A stretch of 64,000 nucleotides of DNA from Halorientalis salina (GCF_005049285.1 NZ_SOSC01000001.1:784897-848896); one strand, 5' to 3'; positions 25,968-34,887 are shown, counted from the stretch's first letter. Notes: generated from the sequence alone by a model not told the origin. Numbers and translations are program-made.

Positions 25968-26224
25968 AGTTCCTGTCGGAGTTTGAATACGTCGAGCGCC
26001 TCCAGTCGTGGGTCGTCGTGCGTGTCGGCGTTCGACCCCACCGCCGCACCCGCGACGCCCTCGTTGTTCACGCGACCGGAGCCCGAATCGAGGATGTAGG
26101 CGACCTCCTCGGAGACTCTTTCGGGGGCCATCCCGAGGTCCGCCGCGGCGTCCTCGACGGCGGCTTCGATCTCCTCGTCCGATGCGGTGAAGTCCGTGCC
26201 CTCGATGTCAGTGAGTTTCGTCAT
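25964..26224 (-). CDS. Small acidic protein between R2lox and ferredoxin (86 aa)
   Basis: An 86-residue protein, two nucleotides after the R2lox stop and overlapping the ferredoxin start (ATGA). The N-terminal half is a predicted acidic helical region (ASDEEIEAAVEDAAADLG). The middle is Gly/Asn-rich (SGRVNNEGVAGAAVGSN). No known domain. Its position and coupling to both redox genes suggest a component or assembly factor of that system, which is inference. Confidence 0.7.
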   Translation of the reverse strand: MTKLTDIEGTDFTASDEEIEAAVEDAAADLGMAPERVSEEVAYILDSGSGRVNNEGVAGAAVGSNADTHDDPRLEALDVFKLRQEL

Positions 26225-26226
26225 GA

Positions 26227-27270
26227 TCAGTCACCCGCAGCCTGTTTCTTTTGCTCGTAGATGTGGTCGTACTTCTCGATGACCTCGCCGTAATCGTTGT
26301 CGCGGGCCTCCTCCATGGCGTCGGCGGCGGCCTGCATGTAATCGCGGGGCTGCGCGTTGTCTATGTCCAGCGTGTCGAACAGCATGTCGCCGGCCAGGCG
26401 CGCGCCGCGGTTGACCAGGTCGTCGAAGTCGACGCCCAGCGGGTCGCCGATGTCGCCCGTGATGAAATACCCCGTGTCGGTGATGTAGCCGATGTCCTCG
26501 ACGGCCTGCTCCCAGATTGCGTTCTGGACGCCCTGGTACTCGGGCACGCCCTGGCGTTCCTTCTCGATGAGTTCCTCGAGGAGTTCGAGGCCGAAGGTGA
26601 TGTGTCGGCCCTCGTCGGTGCTGATGAACTGGAAGCCCTTGTTCAACAGCGTGAGCGGTGCTTCCTGCATCATGCGGTTCTTCGCGAAGTAGCCGCCCCG
26701 AGCCAGGATGCCCTCGACGCCGATGTGGTAGTTCGTCGCCGCCCGCGCGATGTCGACGGGGTCGCCGCCGTGGGCCGCCTGGGCCTGGAGCGTGCCCTGC
26801 CGGTCGAACATCTTCCCCGCGCCGCAGGCGTCCGTCCGCGGGATCTGGACGCCGCCGCGCCGGGTGTCGAGTTCGTACTGCGGGAACTTGTCGATCATCA
26901 CGTTCGAGAGGTACAGGTCGAAAAACTGCGTGTGTTTGGCTTCCTCCAGGGCCAGCGCGGAGGCGAACATCTCCTTTTCGATGGAGCGGTCGAACCACGG
27001 CGTCGACACCGTGGTCATGATGCGTCGCGCGTCCTGTGCGACCGCGTGTTCGCCGTCGATGAAATATGAGATGACTCGCGCCCACTGTTCTTTCTCGTCG
27101 TCGGCCAGCGACTCCCAGACTTCGCGGTCCTCCTCGAAGCCCACCTTCTCGACCAGCTTCTCGGCGTCCCACGTCCCCAGTTCGACCGACTTCTGATACA
27201 ACTCGTAGTACGTGCTGTCCGTGTCGATCCGCCCCGCCCCTGATTCGGGAGTACTGTCACTGGCGTCCAT
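26227..27270 (-). CDS. R2-like ligand-binding diiron/Mn-Fe oxidase (R2lox)
   Basis: A 347-residue ferritin-like protein of the ribonucleotide reductase R2 superfamily. All six metal ligands are visible: E74 (DGEHAV), E110 and H113 (LEEAKH), E186 (YHIGVEG), E220 and H223 (DEGRH). V77 (three after E74) and Y181 (five before E186) match the positions that form the Tyr-Val ether cross-link typical of R2lox. No large ribonucleotide reductase subunit is adjacent. Known R2lox proteins bind a long-chain fatty acid at an Mn/Fe site and have no established reaction. Here it heads an operon with a ferredoxin, beside SCP2 and acyl-CoA dehydrogenase genes. Confidence 0.82.
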   Translation of the reverse strand: MDASDSTPESGAGRIDTDSTYYELYQKSVELGTWDAEKLVEKVGFEEDREVWESLADDEKEQWARVISYFIDGEHAVAQDARRIMTTVSTPWFDRSIEKEMFASALALEEAKHTQFFDLYLSNVMIDKFPQYELDTRRGGVQIPRTDACGAGKMFDRQGTLQAQAAHGGDPVDIARAATNYHIGVEGILARGGYFAKNRMMQEAPLTLLNKGFQFISTDEGRHITFGLELLEELIEKERQGVPEYQGVQNAIWEQAVEDIGYITDTGYFITGDIGDPLGVDFDDLVNRGARLAGDMLFDTLDIDNAQPRDYMQAAADAMEEARDNDYGEVIEKYDHIYEQKKQAAGD

Positions 27271-27315
27271 GCCTGTACATTGTTACAACGCGGTTCCCAT
27301 TACAAATAGCTCCCT

Positions 27316-27338
27316 GGATGTGAGGGTGTTTTTAAGAT
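27316..27338 (-). promoter_or_regulatory. Shared regulon motif plus TATA box, R2lox promoter
   Basis: Minus-strand reading CTTAAAAACACCCTCACATC with a final C: TATA-like TTAAAA followed by CACCCTCACATCC. It matches the other two cluster promoters with one extra C. An alternative TATA (minus-strand CTATTTGTAA at about 27300-27309) lies closer to the ATG. Confidence 0.5.
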
Positions 27339-27377
27339 ACCCCGTCGGTCCGGGCAGATGTTGCCCCTTGATTGTCG

Positions 27378-27395
27378 ATTCATAACGAATATTTA
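27378..27395 (+). promoter_or_regulatory. Promoter of the first HTH_10 regulator with a small inverted repeat
   Basis: ATTC-ATAAC-GAAT (27378-27390) directly touches a TATA-like ATATTTA (to 27395). The ATG at 27421 is about 28 nt from the TATA centre, so the transcript is leaderless and the inverted repeat sits where a regulator could control TBP/TFB access. Confidence 0.4.
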
Positions 27396-27420
27396 GGTCG
27401 GTTCGAATTGGGAGAGTAGC

Positions 27421-28077
27421 ATGCGCTATTTCCAGTTGCTCCTGACGCCGACGGAGCAGGAGGGGTTCCACGAGATCGATACGCTGACGGCCCAGCATCC
27501 AGCTATCGACCGGGAGGCGATCCTCCACCTGAACCTCCTCAACGACGGGACGGGCGTCGCGCTCTTTTTGATGCAGGGGGATTCGGAGGCACTCCAGGAG
27601 ATATACCGCGATCACGAGTCGGTACTCTCCTACGACATCTTCGACAGCGAGGAGTCGGGCTTTCACGCACACGTTCACTTCGAGCCGGACGACCCGGCCA
27701 CGGCGTTGCTCGAAATCGTCGACCGGCACAAACTGTACATCGACCCGCCCCTGGAGTTCAACGAGGCGGGCGCGCTCCGCCTGACCGCCGCCGGCCCCCA
27801 GGAACTGGTCAGACAGGCGGCCATCGACATCCCCGACAGCGTCGACGCCCATCTCGAACTCATCGGCGAGTACGAACCCCAGCGCGACAGTCTCGTGACG
27901 ATGCTCACCGACCGCCAACAGGAAGTGCTCCAGACAGCCGTCGAGATGGGGTACTACTCGATTCCCCGGCAGGCCACGCACGAGGATCTGGCGTCCCAAC
28001 TGGACTGTTCGGCCGGAACCGTCGGCGAACACCTTCGGAAAATCGAGGCCTGTGTCCTCTCGGAACTGATCCCGTAG
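27421..28077 (+). CDS. HTH_10 (Bat-type) regulator A, divergent from R2lox
   Basis: A 218-residue regulator. The N-terminal ~155 residues are a ligand-sensing half without a named motif; the C-terminal HTH_10 domain begins at about residue 160 (MLTDRQQEVLQTAVEMGYY) and includes the recognition region CSAGTVGEHLRKIE. It is transcribed away from the R2lox operon from a shared 150-nt region and is followed 91 nt later by a paralogue of equal length. It is the natural candidate to control the R2lox/SCP2 promoters. Confidence 0.85.
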   Translation: MRYFQLLLTPTEQEGFHEIDTLTAQHPAIDREAILHLNLLNDGTGVALFLMQGDSEALQEIYRDHESVLSYDIFDSEESGFHAHVHFEPDDPATALLEIVDRHKLYIDPPLEFNEAGALRLTAAGPQELVRQAAIDIPDSVDAHLELIGEYEPQRDSLVTMLTDRQQEVLQTAVEMGYYSIPRQATHEDLASQLDCSAGTVGEHLRKIEACVLSELIP

Positions 28078-28168
28078 GCCCGTGCCGCGTCGCCGTACCG
28101 TATCGGGTGTCGTTGCCCCTCGTTATAGTGGCGAACCGCTTTTGTTCTCTCGTTGAGAATCTCCGTCC

Positions 28169-28825
28169 ATGCGGGAGTTCGACATCGTCGTCCGGACGCA
28201 GGACGGCACGTACAATCCCATCGACAGGGGCATCATCGACGACCCCGAGATGACTCGGAAGGGCGTCGAGTACTTCGACATGATGTCCGACGGGACCGTC
28301 GTCCTGTTGTATCACATCACCGGCGACGCTGCCAAACTGGAGTCGCTGCTCGACGCCGAGGAGAGCGCGCTATCCTACGACGTCTTCGAGATCGAGGACG
28401 ACGGGCTCCGAGCCCACGTCCACCTGACGCCGGACACGATGGTGACGGCGCTCATCATGCTCAAAAACGAGTACGACCTCATCATCAACCCCCCGCTCAC
28501 CATCGACGAGGACGGCGGCCTCCACATGAGCGTCGCCGGAGACCCCGACAAGATCCGCAAGGCCGCGATGAACCGGCCGGGGAGCATCGACATCCAGCTC
28601 GAGGAGGCCGAGAACGGGGACGTCGACATGGTCGACATCACGACGCTGTTGACCGACCGCCAGCAAGAGGTCCTGGAAGTTGCGATGGAACAGGGATACT
28701 ACGAGATCCCCCGGCAGGCGACCAACGAGGACATCGCCGCGGACATGGACTGTTCGACCAGCACCGTCGGCGAGCACCTCCGGAAGATCGAGTCGCGTCT
28801 CATCTCCGAGATCGGTCCGGCCTGA
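28169..28825 (+). CDS. HTH_10 (Bat-type) regulator B, tandem paralogue
   Basis: A 218-residue paralogue of the preceding gene with the same layout: sensory half, then HTH_10 from about residue 160 (LLTDRQQEVLEVAMEQGYYEIP) with CSTSTVGEHLRKIES. A TATA-like GTTATAGT at about 28120 suggests a separate promoter with a short leader. Two similar regulators side by side suggest related but distinct signals or targets. It is followed by the folate gene on the same strand, unlinked in function. Confidence 0.82.
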   Translation: MREFDIVVRTQDGTYNPIDRGIIDDPEMTRKGVEYFDMMSDGTVVLLYHITGDAAKLESLLDAEESALSYDVFEIEDDGLRAHVHLTPDTMVTALIMLKNEYDLIINPPLTIDEDGGLHMSVAGDPDKIRKAAMNRPGSIDIQLEEAENGDVDMVDITTLLTDRQQEVLEVAMEQGYYEIPRQATNEDIAADMDCSTSTVGEHLRKIESRLISEIGPA

Positions 28826-28892
28826 TCGCGTTCCCGGTTTCGTTCTACCTACAGTCCGACAGCCTAAAGCGCGCCGCCACGGATGACCGCGT

Positions 28893-31346
28893 ATGGAGTT
28901 CCACGACGCGGCGAACTTCCTGTTCGACCTCCGTCGATACCCGCCGCGACCTGGAACCGCGGCCACGCGGGACCTCCTCGACGAACTGGGCGACCCACAC
29001 GAGGACTACCGGTGTGTGCAGGTCGCCGGCTCCAACGGGAAGGGCAGCACCGCAAGGATGACCGAACGGGTCCTCCGCGAGGCCGGCCTGGACGTCGGGC
29101 TCTACACCTCGCCGCACCTCGACGACGTGCGCGAACGCGTCCGCATCAACGGCCGCAAACTCACCGAGCGCGCACTCGTCGAGTACGTCGAATCGATCCG
29201 GGAGTACGTCACCGACTGTGCCGCCGACGGCGGCGCGCCGACCTTCTTCGAGACGATCACGGGACTGGCGCTCTGGGCATTTCGACGCGCCGAGGTCGAC
29301 GTGGCCATCCTCGAAGTCGGTATCGGCGGAAAAGAGGACGCGACCAGCGTCGTCTCCCCCGTCGCCAGCGCCGTCACGACCGTCACGCTCGAACACACGG
29401 CACTGCTCGGCGACACGGTCGCGGAGATCGCCAGGGACAAGGCACACGTCGCCCCTGCCGACACACCCTTGGTCACCGGCGCGACCGGCGACGCGCTGGC
29501 GGCCGTTCGCGAGGTCGCCGGCGACACCGTCACCGTCGACGACGAGGGCGACCCCGACGTTCGAGTCGAGTACGGCGGCCGAGACGGCCTCGAATCAATT
29601 GTTTCGCTCGAAGGTACCGACTGGTCGGTCGATACCCGACTCCCGCTCCTGGGGGAGCACCAGGCCCGGAACGCCGGCGTCGCGGCGGCGCTCGCCCGAC
29701 AGGTGACCGACCTCTCGCGGTCGGACCTCGAACGGGGGTTGCGCAACGCCCACTGGCCCGGGCGGTTCGAGGTGATGAGCCGCGACCCGCTCGTCGTGCT
29801 CGACGGGGCGCACAATCCAGGCGGCGCAGCGGGGCTGGCGCGCACGCTCACGGCGTTCGACTACGACGACCTCCACGTCGTCGCGGGGGCGATGAGCGAT
29901 AAGGACCACCGCGGCATCGCTGCGGCGCTGCCCGATCCGACAGGCGTCGTCGCCTGCGAACCCGATCTCGACCGCGCCGAGGAGGAATCGGTCGTCGCGC
30001 GTGCGTTCGAATCGACTTATCCCGACGCCGCCGTCGAGACGCGCAGCGACGTGGCCGGCGCGTTCGAGATGGCGCTCGACGAGGCATCGGCCGACGACTG
30101 CGTGCTCGTGACCGGATCGCTGTACTGCGTCGCCGAGGCGCGGACCCGCTGGACGCGCACCGAGATTCCCAAGCGAGTCGAATCGATCCCCCAGGCGCGC
30201 GAGACCATCGAGGCAACTCACGTCACCGACGCCGGCGCGTGGCGGATGCGCGGGAAGACCATCCACCGACTGCTGAAGACGCGCGTCCAGCCCCGACAGG
30301 CCCAGTATTTGAAAGAAGAGATGCTCTCGCTGGGCGGCGAATGTGCCATCTCCGGACTGAACGACCAGGACCAGGAGAACCTCGACGTGTTGCTGATGGG
30401 AACGCTGGCCCAGTACAAGCGACTGGCCGGCAAACTCGACGGCCAGCCCTACGGCCTTTCGCCGCTGGCCGACGACCTTCGGGGGGCGCTCGGCATCGAG
30501 GGCCACGGTCGCGACGAGCGCGGCTATCCCTGGGAAGACGGTACCGCCGTCATGGGCATCCTCAACGTCACGCCCGACAGTTTCCACGACGGTGGAGAAT
30601 TCGACGCCGTCGCGGACGCGGTCGGTCGCGCCGAGGAGATGGTCGCGGCGGGCGTCGACATCATCGACATCGGTGGCGAGTCAACCCGGCCCGGCGCGGA
30701 ACCGGTCCCGGCCGAAGAGGAGCGCGACCGGATCGTCCCGGTGATCGAGCGGATCGCCGATCTGGACGCGATGATCTCGGTCGACACGCGGAAAGCGGAG
30801 GTAGCGGCCGCCGCGCTCGACGCCGGCGCGGACGTCTTGAACGACGTGTCGGGGCTGGAGGACCCCGAGATGCGACTGGTCGCGGCCGACTACGACGTGC
30901 CCGTGGTCGTGATGCACAGCATCGAAGCGCCGGTCGACCCCGACACCGACGTGGAGTACGACGACGTGGTCGAGGACGTGATCGACGACCTCACCGAACG
31001 AGTCCTGCTCGCCGAGAAGGCTGGCCTCGACCGGGAACAGATCATCGTCGATCCCGGCTTAGGCTTCGGCAAATCGAAAGCCGAGAACTTCGAGATGCTG
31101 GGCCGCATCGGCGAGTTCGGCGCGCTGGGCTGTCCGGTGCTCGTCGGCCACTCCCACAAGTCGATGTTCTCGCTGGTCGACCGCGACCGGGACGAGCGAC
31201 TGGACGCGACCGTCGCGGGCACGACGCTGGCGGCCGAACGCGGTGCCGACATCGTCCGGGTCCACGACGTGGAAGCGAACGTCGCCGCCGTCCGGACCGT
31301 CGCCGCCGCGGACGACCCGTCGGCGTTCGCCGACGACGAGGAGTGA
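28893..31346 (+). CDS. folCP: Fused folylpolyglutamate synthase - dihydropteroate synthase
   Basis: An 817-residue two-enzyme fusion. Residues about 1-410 are a Mur-ligase-fold FolC with P-loop GSNGKGST (about 47-54) and the LDGAHNPGG block of the C-terminal lobe. Residues about 420-530 form a linker domain (IHRLLKTRVQPRQAQYLKEE). From about residue 550 (MGILNVTPDSFHDGG) a TIM-barrel dihydropteroate synthase follows, with DIGGESTRPGA, NDVSG and the C-terminal RVHDV motif. It makes and polyglutamylates folate-type cofactors, which the PurN-AICAR transformylase in this window needs. Confidence 0.92.
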   Translation: MEFHDAANFLFDLRRYPPRPGTAATRDLLDELGDPHEDYRCVQVAGSNGKGSTARMTERVLREAGLDVGLYTSPHLDDVRERVRINGRKLTERALVEYVESIREYVTDCAADGGAPTFFETITGLALWAFRRAEVDVAILEVGIGGKEDATSVVSPVASAVTTVTLEHTALLGDTVAEIARDKAHVAPADTPLVTGATGDALAAVREVAGDTVTVDDEGDPDVRVEYGGRDGLESIVSLEGTDWSVDTRLPLLGEHQARNAGVAAALARQVTDLSRSDLERGLRNAHWPGRFEVMSRDPLVVLDGAHNPGGAAGLARTLTAFDYDDLHVVAGAMSDKDHRGIAAALPDPTGVVACEPDLDRAEEESVVARAFESTYPDAAVETRSDVAGAFEMALDEASADDCVLVTGSLYCVAEARTRWTRTEIPKRVESIPQARETIEATHVTDAGAWRMRGKTIHRLLKTRVQPRQAQYLKEEMLSLGGECAISGLNDQDQENLDVLLMGTLAQYKRLAGKLDGQPYGLSPLADDLRGALGIEGHGRDERGYPWEDGTAVMGILNVTPDSFHDGGEFDAVADAVGRAEEMVAAGVDIIDIGGESTRPGAEPVPAEEERDRIVPVIERIADLDAMISVDTRKAEVAAAALDAGADVLNDVSGLEDPEMRLVAADYDVPVVVMHSIEAPVDPDTDVEYDDVVEDVIDDLTERVLLAEKAGLDREQIIVDPGLGFGKSKAENFEMLGRIGEFGALGCPVLVGHSHKSMFSLVDRDRDERLDATVAGTTLAAERGADIVRVHDVEANVAAVRTVAAADDPSAFADDEE

Positions 31347-31359
31347 CGGCCGAGGCCGA

Positions 31360-32421
31360 TCAAAAGACGCCGTGTTCGGCCTGAAGGTCCCGGTAGAGGT
31401 CGAGATAGCGTTCGATGATCTCGTCGTGGTCGTAGGTAGCCGCGAGTTCCGAATCCGCGTCGAGTCGCTCGTACCGTCCGGCGTCCTCGATGGCCTCGGT
31501 GATACCCTCGTCGTCGGAGACCCGGAAACTCCGCGGGTACTGTTCGATGAGTTCGTGGGCGCTGGATTCGGCCTGGTACTGGACGATGCCGACGCAGCCA
31601 CAGGCCAGCGCCCAGAGCAGTTCCGTCGCGAAGTTCTCGGTGTAAGCCGTGTGGACGAACGTGTGTGCGCCCTTGTAGACGGCAACCCGCTCTTCGCGCG
31701 GCAGGTCTCCGACGAACGACACCCTGTCGTCGATGCGGAGGTCGGCGGCCTGCCGCTCGTAGGCCTCGCGCTGGGGTCCCTCACCGATGATCGTCGCCGA
31801 CCAGTCGCGCTGTCGGAGTTCGGCCAGCCCCAACAGCAGCGTCTCGACGTTGGCGTCCGAGTCGAGGTCCCGCGCGTAGACGATGTCCGCGTCCGAATCC
31901 GGTTCAGTGTCCGCCACGAGCGATGCGTCGATGCTCTCGGGGATGACTCGCGTGTTGTCGGTACTCGCGCCGATCTCCCGGACGGCGGTCCGAACCAGTT
32001 CCGAAGGAGTCACCACTGTCGCGGGTTTTCGGGCAGCGCGACGCGTCCAGCGCGAGTCCGGCACGTCCTCGTCGCCGAACCACTCGACGACCAGCGGTGC
32101 GCGGGCGAGCGTGCCGCCGAGGCCGGCCGCCGCTACCGCTTTCGGTGGGTCGGGTGCCGCGTGGATCACGTCGGGTCGGTAGCGGGCCAGCAGAAACGGG
32201 GTGCGGGCCAGAAACGAGGGGGTCGCCTTCGTGTCCGTGACCGCACGGTAGGTGACGCCGTCGCGCGCTTCGAACTCGTCGTGGTCGGGCCACCACCGCG
32301 TACAGAAGACCGTCACGTCGTGGCCGCGATCGGCCAGTTGGGTCGCGATTCGGTGGAGTCGCTCGCGACCCTCGGTCGCGTCGTCGAAAACCGTCTGCTC
32401 AGTCACGAAAGCGACCCGCAT
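31360..32421 (-). CDS. Glycosyltransferase family 4-like (GT-B fold)
   Basis: A 353-residue GT-B glycosyltransferase: N-terminal acceptor domain starting MRVAFVTEQTVFDDATEGRERL, then a C-terminal nucleotide-sugar domain with the family-typical Glu near FVHTAYTENFATELLWALACG. The ATG at 32421 begins the first beta strand and was chosen over one at 32448. It is convergent with folCP (13-nt gap). The donor sugar and acceptor are unknown; surface glycan or glycolipid work is likely. Confidence 0.82.
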   Translation of the reverse strand: MRVAFVTEQTVFDDATEGRERLHRIATQLADRGHDVTVFCTRWWPDHDEFEARDGVTYRAVTDTKATPSFLARTPFLLARYRPDVIHAAPDPPKAVAAAGLGGTLARAPLVVEWFGDEDVPDSRWTRRAARKPATVVTPSELVRTAVREIGASTDNTRVIPESIDASLVADTEPDSDADIVYARDLDSDANVETLLLGLAELRQRDWSATIIGEGPQREAYERQAADLRIDDRVSFVGDLPREERVAVYKGAHTFVHTAYTENFATELLWALACGCVGIVQYQAESSAHELIEQYPRSFRVSDDEGITEAIEDAGRYERLDADSELAATYDHDEIIERYLDLYRDLQAEHGVF

Positions 32422-32473
32422 ACGCCCCAGGTGGCGGGGGCCGGTCAAAAATCCCCATCCTTCCGCGCCCCGA

Positions 32474-32809
32474 CTACAGCGACTCGTCGTTCTCGAACTC
32501 GTCGTTCCCGGCGGCCTTTTCGGGAATCGAACCGCCGCGGTCCGAGTAGCGTTGCCGGCCCACCGACTCCTTGGGCATCAGATTGAGGATGCTCTGGCGG
32601 AGTTCCTCGTCGGAATCGAAGGTGTCCGCGCCCGTCCCGTCGAACAGTTCCGCGATCCGTATCGGGTCGGCGTTCGTCCGCCCGATCGTCTTCTCGCCGT
32701 ACTCGGCCACGAACTCGTCTTTGGTCGTCGGGTAGGACAACTCCCCCAGAACGGACTCGATGTCCGTGAAATCGACGCCCTCCTCGCGGTCGGTGTTCTC
32801 ACCGGACAT
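32474..32809 (-). CDS. DUF5789-like small protein
   Basis: A 111-residue acidic protein with a Leu-rich helical middle (IESVLGELSYPTTKDEFVAEYG...) resembling, from memory, the haloarchaeal DUF5789 family. Two start codons lie close together (32815 and 32809); MSGENTD at 32809 is the more usual. Function unknown. It is upstream of and on the same strand as the glycosyltransferase. Confidence 0.55.
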   Translation of the reverse strand: MSGENTDREEGVDFTDIESVLGELSYPTTKDEFVAEYGEKTIGRTNADPIRIAELFDGTGADTFDSDEELRQSILNLMPKESVGRQRYSDRGGSIPEKAAGNDEFENDESL

Positions 32810-32920
32810 ACCCACTCACGGCCGACCACGAGCAAACGGCTTTCCCCTGCATGTGAAAGCCGACCAGTCCTTCGACGGGCCGCGCAAAACGACTAAGGGC
32901 GCTGCCCACTTCCGCCCGCC

Positions 32921-34717
32921 ATGTACGATCTGGAGCGGTATCTCAACATCCGGAGCGCCTACGGCGCGTCCGTCGGTCCCGAGGAACAGGTCGCCTTCCT
33001 CATGAACACCACCGGCACGCCGCAGGTCTGGACGCTCGACGAACCAGGTGGGTGGCCTACCCAGCGCACCTTCTCCGACGAGCGCGTCACCTTCTGTTCG
33101 TGGTCGCCCGAACGCCGCGAACTCGCCTTCGGCATGGACGAGGGCGGCGACGAGTTCACCCAGCTGTTCCGACTCGACGCCGAGAGCGGAACCATCGACC
33201 CGCTGACGGACACCCCAGATGCCATCCACTACTGGGGCGGCTGGTCACACGACGGCGACCGCTTCGCTTTCGCGGCCAACCGCCGGGACGAGTCCGTCTT
33301 CGACGTCTACGTGCAGGGCCGCGACGAACGCGGCGAGGAGGCCGACCTGATCTACGAGGGCGACGGCTGGCTGGTAGTGGCCGGCTGGAGCCCCGACGAC
33401 GACCGGCTGATTCTCTCCGAACACCACTCCAGTTTCGACAAGGACCTGTTCGTCCTCGACATCGAAACCGGCGAACGAACCCACGTCACGCCCCACGACG
33501 GGGAGGCACGGTACAATAGTCCCTCCTGGGGGCCGGATGGCGAGGGAATCTACTGCTGTACTGACCGCGGGGCCGACACGCTCTACCTGGGTCGCATCGA
33601 CCTCGACACCCACGAGATCGGGACCGTCGAAGACGGGGGAAAGTGGAACGTCGACGGCATCGCGATGGACGACGAGACCGGCCGGTTCGCGTTCTCGCGG
33701 AACGTCGACGGCTACACCGAACTCACAGTTGGAACGCTCACCGGGCCGACCGACTACGAGACGGTGCCCGATCCGGACCTGCCCGACGGCACCGCTGGCG
33801 GCGTGAGTTTCGACCCAAACGCCGAGACGTTCGCGCTGTCGGCGTCGAGTCGCACGACGAACACCAACGTCTATCTGACCGAGTTCGAATCCGGCGAGAC
33901 GACCCGGTGGACCCGCGCCTCCACGGCCGGCATCCCCGATTCGTCGTTCCGGGGTCCCGAACTGGTTCACGTCGAGTCGTTCGACGGCCGCGAGATTCCG
34001 GCGTATTTCACGCTGCCCGAGGACGCTCCCGACGGGGAGACGCCCGTCATCGTCGACATCCACGGCGGCCCCGAGAGCCAGCGCCGCCCCTCCTTTTCGG
34101 GACTGACACAGTACTTCCTGTCGCGGGGGTACGCCGTCTTCGAGCCGAACGTCCGCGGGTCCTCTGGGTACGGGAAGACCTACACGCACTTAGACGACGT
34201 GCGAAAACGGATGGACTCGGTGAAGGACCTCCGGGCAGGGGTAGACTGGCTCCACGACCACCCGAGCGTCGACCCCGAACGGATCGTCGCCAAGGGCGGC
34301 TCCTACGGCGGGTTCATGGTCCTGGCGGCGCTCACCGAGTACCCCGACCTCTGGGCCGCGGGCGTCGACGTGGTCGGCATCGCCAACTTCGTCACCTTTC
34401 TGGAGAACACCGGGTCCTGGCGACGCGAACACCGCGAGGCCGAGTACGGTTCGCTCGAATCGGACCGGGAGTTCCTCGAATCCATCAGCCCGCTCACTCA
34501 CGCCGACGAGATCGAGGCCCCGCTGTTCGTCCTCCACGGCGCGAACGACCCACGCGTCCCGGTCGGGGAAGCCGAACAGATCGCCGACGAGGTGGCCGAA
34601 CGGGACGTTCCCGTCGAGAAACTGATCTTCGAGGACGAGGGACACGGAATCACCAAGCGGGAAAACCGGATCGAAGCCTACACCGCCGTCGTCGACTTCC
34701 TCGACGAACACGTCTGA
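32921..34717 (+). CDS. S9-family prolyl oligopeptidase-type serine peptidase
   Basis: A 598-residue peptidase. The N-terminal ~340 residues are a beta-propeller (repeated WSPD/WSHDGDRFAF-like blades) that gates access. The C-terminal alpha/beta-hydrolase domain has the nucleophile motif GGSYGGFM, the Asp in HGANDPRVPV and the His in DEGHGI. The family hydrolyses short peptides or removes acyl amino acids. It has no signal peptide and is likely cytosolic. It stands alone, divergent from the DUF5789 gene. Confidence 0.9.
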   Translation: MYDLERYLNIRSAYGASVGPEEQVAFLMNTTGTPQVWTLDEPGGWPTQRTFSDERVTFCSWSPERRELAFGMDEGGDEFTQLFRLDAESGTIDPLTDTPDAIHYWGGWSHDGDRFAFAANRRDESVFDVYVQGRDERGEEADLIYEGDGWLVVAGWSPDDDRLILSEHHSSFDKDLFVLDIETGERTHVTPHDGEARYNSPSWGPDGEGIYCCTDRGADTLYLGRIDLDTHEIGTVEDGGKWNVDGIAMDDETGRFAFSRNVDGYTELTVGTLTGPTDYETVPDPDLPDGTAGGVSFDPNAETFALSASSRTTNTNVYLTEFESGETTRWTRASTAGIPDSSFRGPELVHVESFDGREIPAYFTLPEDAPDGETPVIVDIHGGPESQRRPSFSGLTQYFLSRGYAVFEPNVRGSSGYGKTYTHLDDVRKRMDSVKDLRAGVDWLHDHPSVDPERIVAKGGSYGGFMVLAALTEYPDLWAAGVDVVGIANFVTFLENTGSWRREHREAEYGSLESDREFLESISPLTHADEIEAPLFVLHGANDPRVPVGEAEQIADEVAERDVPVEKLIFEDEGHGITKRENRIEAYTAVVDFLDEHV

Positions 34718-34823
34718 GTCCCCGAAATCGGCCAGTTCGCGGCCCGTAGATGCGGATGCAGTCTTTCGGTCGACGCAGCCCTCGATACGACTCTTCCGCG
34801 ATCCCTGTTTCAACCAGGCATTG

Positions 34824-34842
34824 TGTCCTATCGTAGAGGACA
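34824..34842 (+). promoter_or_regulatory. Inverted repeat upstream of the Nudix-like gene
   Basis: TGTCCT-N7-AGGACA, a perfect 6-bp inverted repeat ending about 15 nt before the TATA box (34858-34864) of the gene at 34888. The position suits an operator or activator site. Confidence 0.4.
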
Positions 34843-34887
34843 AAAATGTCTGCGGCCTTTTTATCCGGTGCGTGTCTGGCAACTACT

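Noticed and set aside
26227..27270. Ribonucleotide reductase small subunit (NrdB)
   Set aside because: The Val three residues after the first Glu ligand and the Tyr five before the fourth ligand fit R2lox, and no large subunit gene is adjacent.
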